From CAYHSR01 sp043821725 (GTDB lineage Bacteria; Patescibacteriota; Patescibacteriia; Magasanikbacterales; GWA2-37-8): a stretch of DNA of 8,577 nt. Positions within the stretch are counted from its first letter, which is position 1, and each line of letters starts with the position of its first letter. The position numbers and the translations under genes are program-made. Under the pieces are notes generated by a model. The model did no database searches. It was given only the letters and a program-made list of their open reading frames with translations, and had not been told where the DNA came from. Positions 5,222 through 8,577 of this stretch are shown here, piece after piece. The stretch covers positions 1 to 8,577 of the forward strand of contig JBDRCM010000037.1 in assembly GCA_043821725.1 (NCBI GenBank). The letters run 5' to 3'.

Positions 5222-6385
5222 TTAGACCCTGCAAGCGCATTCAGTTGCGCATTTTTTGTGCAAATGTTCATACAGAGAAGCTGTTTGGCTTGCAATGTCA
5301 GCCCAGTCAAAGTTCTGTCTGGCATTTGCCTGATTCGTAATTCCGCTTTCTAGTGTAAGTTTTTCATTTTTAAACAGTTCAATCAGCTTTTCAGATAAGG
5401 ACGCAACATTGGCGTTTTGAAACCAAAATCGGCTGTCAGTTATAAGCTCCTTATGTTCATTAATATCTGAAACCAAAACCGGCGTTGCAAATGACATGGC
5501 TTGAAGGACTGTCAATGGCAGTCCTTCGTTTTCAGAAGGATGCACCAAAATCGTTGCATTGGCATACAGTTCTTTAAGCGTTTGACCGCTTTGCCATCCG
5601 GTGAATATAATTGAGCTGTTTCCGCGCGCCATTGTTTTTAATTCCTTAACATAATCATCAGTGTAATTTGACCCGCCAACAATCACCAGCTTGTATCCGT
5701 TGAACAATTTAGGGTACATGGTTTTTGCAAACTGCCAAGCGTCAATCAGATAGTGAGCTCCCTTATGCCTTACCAATCGCGATATCATGACAACATATTT
5801 TTTCGGTGTCAAATTCCATTTGTCTTCAATAATGGCGGAATTCATCGGTTTATCTTCAAAGTTGACTCCATTTGGTATGTAAGAGGTCATTTTCTTGTAT
5901 TCATTCAGATAATAGCTTTTAAGATTTTTTGACACAGTAATGGTTTGATGTGAAAAAACCGCTGAGGTCCATTCTCCAATGCGAAGAACCAAGCGCGCAA
6001 ACCATCCCCACTTTTTATGGTAGCGGTCAAGACAGTGAGCAGTTACAACAACTTTTGTGCGTCTAAGCAATAATTTTGGTATAAAAGCCATAAGAGAAGG
6101 TCCAACTCCGTGGTAATGGACAATATCCGGTTTTTGAGTCAATGCATGGAGCGTGGCTGTAAAAGTATGTGTTATGGCATCCAAGTGCTTTGTTTTCAAG
6201 CAAGGGGTGTGGATAATCCTGATGCTACCTATTTTCTTTACATTTGTTGGAGTGTACCAAGAACGGGCGTAAACCAAAACCTGCTGATTTTTGTGAGCCA
6301 GCTCTTTAGCTAATTCCTCCACATGGCGTTCAATACCGCCGTAAATGGTTGGAATTCCTTTTTGTCCAATCATGCAGATTTTCAT
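5222..6385 (-). CDS. GT4-type glycosyltransferase with Gln in place of the second EX7E glutamate
   Basis: A 387-residue GT-B glycosyltransferase, family 4 type. The start MKICMIGQKGIPTIYGGIERHVEELA is the glycine-rich acceptor-side loop common in bacterial surface-polysaccharide enzymes; HYHGVGPSL follows. The donor domain contains MISRLVRHKG (phosphate-contacting R and K), IVGGS, FTGWQSG and HPSENEGLPLTVLQAMS. In that last stretch E287 aligns with the first glutamate of EX7E, but the second is Q295, a conservative but unusual change. The protein ends in a short cysteine-containing tail KKCATECACRV. No transmembrane segment is evident. It probably adds a hexose during glycan or cell-envelope polymer assembly; specificity is unknown. 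It has a strong promoter candidate with TTGACA and a 45-nt leader containing a hairpin just before the ATG. It converges on the other glycosyltransferase and shares its terminator. Confidence 0.9.
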   Translation of the reverse strand: MKICMIGQKGIPTIYGGIERHVEELAKELAHKNQQVLVYARSWYTPTNVKKIGSIRIIHTPCLKTKHLDAITHTFTATLHALTQKPDIVHYHGVGPSLMAFIPKLLLRRTKVVVTAHCLDRYHKKWGWFARLVLRIGEWTSAVFSHQTITVSKNLKSYYLNEYKKMTSYIPNGVNFEDKPMNSAIIEDKWNLTPKKYVVMISRLVRHKGAHYLIDAWQFAKTMYPKLFNGYKLVIVGGSNYTDDYVKELKTMARGNSSIIFTGWQSGQTLKELYANATILVHPSENEGLPLTVLQAMSFATPVLVSDINEHKELITDSRFWFQNANVASLSEKLIELFKNEKLTLESGITNQANARQNFDWADIASQTASLYEHLHKKCATECACRV

Positions 6386-6392
6386 ATAAATA

Positions 6393-6408
6393 TGGCTTTT
6401 TTAAGCCA
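6393..6408 (-). other. Hairpin in the leader of the minus-strand glycosyltransferase
   Basis: TGGCTT (6393-6398) and AAGCCA (6403-6408) are perfect 6-bp arms with a 4-nt loop. On the minus strand this hairpin ends 7 nt before the ATG at 6385, where a ribosome would bind. There is no T-run directly after it, so it is not a standard terminator. It may influence translation, or be chance. Confidence 0.35.
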
Positions 6409-6436
6409 AAAATAGATAGATTTAATAAAACAGGTA

Positions 6437-6465
6437 ACCATATCACATTTTGACGGTTTTGTCAA
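6437..6465 (-). promoter_or_regulatory. Promoter of the minus-strand glycosyltransferase
   Basis: Minus-strand TTGACA (6465-6460, perfect -35), 17-bp spacer, then TATGGT (6442-6437) preceded by TGA, forming an extended -10. This is the best promoter match in the window. The start would be near 6430, about 45 nt before ATG 6385. Confidence 0.65.
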
Positions 6466-6478
6466 GCCTCTTTACTGT
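6450..6478 (+). promoter_or_regulatory. Promoter candidate for dnaG, overlapping the divergent promoter
   Basis: Plus-strand TTGACG (6450-6455, five of six -35 matches), 17-bp spacer, then TACTGT (6473-6478), which keeps the most conserved first, second and last -10 bases. The start would be near 6485. Its -35 and the -35 of the divergent promoter form the palindrome TTGACGGTTTTGTCAA (6450-6465), so the two promoters overlap and RNA polymerase could not hold both at once. Confidence 0.4.
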
Positions 6479-6560
6479 GGATACAAATTGGGAATTTTGC
6501 CTTAAAAAACATTAAAAAGGACCTTGTTTTTTGGCAATGATAATGGTAAAGTATGCATAT

Positions 6561-8327
6561 ATGACAGATGTTCAAACCATTAAAGACAAGTTGGATATTG
6601 TGCAAATAATTTCAGAATATATTCAGCTGAAAAAAGCAGGCATTAATTACAAAGCATGCTGTCCGTTTCATCATGAAAAAACGCCTTCTTTTATGGTCAA
6701 TGCTGAAAGGCAATTCTTCCATTGTTTTGGCTGTTCCAAGTCAGGTGATGTTTTTACTTTTCTCCAGGAAATGGAGGGCTTAGATTTTCCTGAAGCGCTC
6801 AAGCTTTTGGCTGACAGGGCAGGGGTAAAAATTGAAAGTTATCGCAGTGAAATAAATAAAAGCCAGAAAAATCGCATAAAGGAAATAAATGAAAAAGCTG
6901 CGTTTTTTTTCCATAAATTTTTAACTGAAATGCCAACAGGAGTTAAGGCGCGCTCATATTTAAGCAATCGTAAGATAAGCGATCAGACAATTGTTGATTG
7001 GCAAATAGGTTTTGTGCCTGACCAATGGGACTTGCTGATCCAGTATCTTTTAAAAAAAGGATTTGGTATTGATGATTTGACTGCCTCGGGTTTGATTATA
7101 AAAAGAGAAAATGCTGATGTGGCTAGCGGTCGTGGATATTACGATCGGTTTCGTGGGAGAATAATGTTCCCAATTCAGGACATCCATGATAATGTTGTCG
7201 GCTTTACCGGCAGGATTCTTGTTGAAGGTGAAAATACCGGCGGAAAATACATTAATACTCCTCAAACGCCCGTATTTGATAAATCACGGCTGTTGTACGG
7301 CTTGAATAAGGCAAGAATGGAAATAAAGAAAAAAGATTTTTCAGTTTTGGTTGAAGGACAGCTTGATGTTATATCGTGTCATGTTATAGGCATGAAAAAT
7401 GTGGTTGCTTCGTCTGGGACGGCTTTGACTTTGGAACAGATAAAAATGTTGAAAAGATATTCAAGCAACATTGCGATGGCTTTTGATTCTGATTCAGCAG
7501 GCATTCGCGCCGCCAAGAGAGGTATTGACATAGCTATTGAGCAGGGAATGAACGTGAAAATAATTCAGATTCCCGAGGGCAGGGGTAAGGATGCTGATGA
7601 ATGTATAAAGAAAGACAAAAATGAATGGTCTAAGGCCGTTGCAAATGCCAAGCAGGCAATGCAGTGGTATTTTGAAATTAATCTTAATAAGTTGGATTTA
7701 AGCGACTTGCAGGCAAAAAGAAAAGCTGAACAGTCAATATTGATGGAGATTGCGCGTCTTCCGTATGCCATTGAACGCGAGCATTGGCTTGCAAATTTGT
7801 CGGATAAAATAGGAATACACATTGATGCCCTTCGCGAAGATTTAAAAAAAATTATTAAACAAGATAATCAAACATTGAAATATAGCCGTAAGGGTTCTTC
7901 CGGCGCTACGACAGGTGATACACAGCAAGGAGCTGATGGAAAAATAGAGGATCATGAAGAAACAAAGCCGGATAGATATATTTCTGACTTGAAAAATTTG
8001 CTATGTCTTTTATTAAGTTATCCAATGTCTGCAAAAAAGGTAATATTAGAAGTCAAAAAAGATTTTTTTCTTGATCAAGATCTTTTGGCTATTTACGAAA
8101 ATTTAAAAGAGCAGTATAATAATAAACAAGAATTGGATGCTGAAGCAATAGCTAAATTCATACCAGACCGCTTAAAGGATAAAGCAGGTATTTTATTGTT
8201 AAGGGCGGAAAAGTACTATGGAGAATTGTCAGAAAGAGATATTGATAGAGAGCTTGAATCGGTTTTAAGCAGGGTTGAAGGTGAATACAGGAAAAGAAAA
8301 ATAACCGGACAAATCGGAATGGACTAA
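6561..8327 (+). CDS. dnaG: DNA primase DnaG
   Basis: A 588-residue bacterial primase that makes RNA primers for DNA replication. The N-terminal CHC2 zinc finger has C34, H37, C55 and C58 (CCPFHHEKTPSF and FHCFGC). The catalytic core has RFRGRIMFPI, GFTGRI and YINTPQTPVFDKSRLLYGL. The TOPRIM domain has E265 in LVEGQLD and D309-x-D311 in AFDSDSAG, the metal-binding acidic residues. A polar low-complexity linker (about residues 440-475) leads to a helical C-terminal region expected to bind the replicative helicase. Length is normal for the family. ATG 6561 gives MTDVQTIKDKLDIV, matching typical DnaG starts. In-frame ATGs at 6537 and 6543 and a TTG at 6531 would add six to ten residues; AAGGA at 6517-6521 is 9 nt before the TTG, so the longer form is not excluded. 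No rpoD follows within the window; non-coding repeats do. Confidence 0.96.
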   Translation: MTDVQTIKDKLDIVQIISEYIQLKKAGINYKACCPFHHEKTPSFMVNAERQFFHCFGCSKSGDVFTFLQEMEGLDFPEALKLLADRAGVKIESYRSEINKSQKNRIKEINEKAAFFFHKFLTEMPTGVKARSYLSNRKISDQTIVDWQIGFVPDQWDLLIQYLLKKGFGIDDLTASGLIIKRENADVASGRGYYDRFRGRIMFPIQDIHDNVVGFTGRILVEGENTGGKYINTPQTPVFDKSRLLYGLNKARMEIKKKDFSVLVEGQLDVISCHVIGMKNVVASSGTALTLEQIKMLKRYSSNIAMAFDSDSAGIRAAKRGIDIAIEQGMNVKIIQIPEGRGKDADECIKKDKNEWSKAVANAKQAMQWYFEINLNKLDLSDLQAKRKAEQSILMEIARLPYAIEREHWLANLSDKIGIHIDALREDLKKIIKQDNQTLKYSRKGSSGATTGDTQQGADGKIEDHEETKPDRYISDLKNLLCLLLSYPMSAKKVILEVKKDFFLDQDLLAIYENLKEQYNNKQELDAEAIAKFIPDRLKDKAGILLLRAEKYYGELSERDIDRELESVLSRVEGEYRKRKITGQIGMD

Positions 8328-8336
8328 TGAACCCCT

Positions 8337-8353
8337 CCCCGACTCAGTCGGGG
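8337..8353. other. GC-rich hairpin just after dnaG, no U-tract
   Basis: CCCCGAC (8337-8343) and GTCGGGG (8347-8353) form a perfect 7-bp stem with a TCA loop, 9 bp after the dnaG stop. It is followed by TAATCAG, not a T-run, so it is a weak candidate for intrinsic termination. It may instead protect the 3' end of the dnaG mRNA. Confidence 0.45.
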
Positions 8354-8362
8354 TAATCAGGC

Positions 8363-8385
8363 ACAGCAGTTTGGAAGACCGCTGT
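8363..8385 (-). other. tRNA anticodon-arm-like hairpin (TCC, glycine-like)
   Basis: The minus strand folds into an 8-bp stem (ACAGCGGT with ACTGCTGT, one G-U pair) closing the 7-nt loop CTTCCAA. This has the anticodon-loop pattern C32-U33-UCC-A37-A38, which would read glycine GGA. On the plus strand the same stem has an A-C mismatch. No D-arm, T-arm (TTCRA) or acceptor stem is found around it, so this is not a complete tRNA; it may be a remnant or coincidence. Confidence 0.3.
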
Positions 8386-8394
8386 AGCAAGACC

Positions 8395-8577
8395 ACAGGG
8401 TATTTAACTTGCTTGCTCGGTCTCGCTTAGCGGGACCCTCGCTACGCTGCGTTAAAACAGGGTAGTTAACTTGCTTGCTCGGTAATGAAAATAAATTTTC
8501 ATTACCCTCGCTACGCTGCGTTAAAACAGGGTAGTTAACTTGCTTGCTCGGTAATGAAAATAAATTTTCATTACCCT
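8395..8577. repeat. Tandem array of CGCT-module units with variable palindromic cores
   Basis: Units begin at 8404, 8466 and 8535 (lengths 62, 69, and at least 43 bp, cut by the window edge). Each has TTAACTTGCTTGCTC, a palindromic core, then, in the two complete units, CCCTCGCTACGCTGCG, GTTAA and ACAGGGTAG. The first core is GGTCTCGC...GCGGGACC (one mismatch); the second and third are GGTAATGAAAAT-AA-ATTTTCATTACC, perfect 12-bp arms. The 43 bp shared by units two and three are identical. ACAGGGTA also precedes the first unit (8395-8402). No coding frame is supported in 8328-8577. Confidence 0.85.

Noticed and set aside
8337..8353. Intrinsic terminator of dnaG
   Set aside because: The stem is good but no U-tract follows, so it is listed only as a hairpin.
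8327..8356. 9-codon frame starting at the dnaG stop
   Set aside because: It merely reads through the GC hairpin; no evidence of coding.
8328..8430. Complete tRNA gene on either strand
   Set aside because: Only an anticodon-like arm is present; no T-loop TTCRA, paired D-stem or acceptor stem was found, including when a long variable arm was considered.
8395..8577. CRISPR array
   Set aside because: The variable segments are palindromes flanked by two different modules, two of the cores are identical, and no cas gene is present.

Overview
This window looks like a piece of a low-GC bacterial genome, most plausibly from the Candidate Phyla Radiation (Patescibacteria). The assignment is inferred from style, not from a marker gene. 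The primase is a bacterial DnaG with CHC2 zinc finger, TOPRIM and C-terminal helicase-binding region, which argues against an archaeon. The genes are compact and often overlap or abut, upstream regions are AT-rich and nearly free of Shine-Dalgarno sequences, and a stand-alone Elp3 is present. UGA is used as a stop (at the ends of the transporter and elp3), so the UGA-glycine code of Gracilibacteria/Absconditabacteria does not apply.

Layout. 1-328 (minus): the N-terminal 109 residues of a Nudix hydrolase running off the left edge. 329-673: no gene; it holds an inverted repeat, a 235-bp palindromic MITE-like element with a possible 6-bp target duplication, and promoter-like sequences on both sides. 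674-1573 (plus): an EamA/DMT membrane transporter whose 3' end overlaps, tail to tail, the 3' end of elp3. 1554-3176 (minus): elp3, radical-SAM/acetyltransferase for wobble-uridine modification. 3175-3903 (plus): a class I methyltransferase resembling eukaryotic Trm9/ALKBH8, divergent from elp3 with the two start codons overlapping in one CATG. 3949-5169 (plus) and 5222-6385 (minus): two convergent GT4-type glycosyltransferases sharing a bidirectional terminator. 6386-6560: a divergent control region with two overlapping promoter candidates. 6561-8327 (plus): dnaG. 8328-8577: no gene; a GC hairpin, a tRNA-anticodon-arm-like hairpin and a tandem array of a repeat that continues past the right edge.

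The most interesting content is the elp3/methyltransferase pair. In eukaryotes Elp3 (within Elongator) makes cm5U34 on tRNA, and Trm9 then methylates the carboxyl to mcm5U34. Here an Elp3 and a Trm9-like protein sit head to head in a bacterium, suggesting a minimal two-enzyme version of the pathway. The second point of interest is a repeat family seen at both ends of the window: pyrimidine-rich CGCT modules bracketing a palindromic core, where the core sequence changes completely between copies but stays self-complementary. The glycosyltransferases suggest surface polysaccharide synthesis. The Nudix protein and transporter have no assignable substrate.
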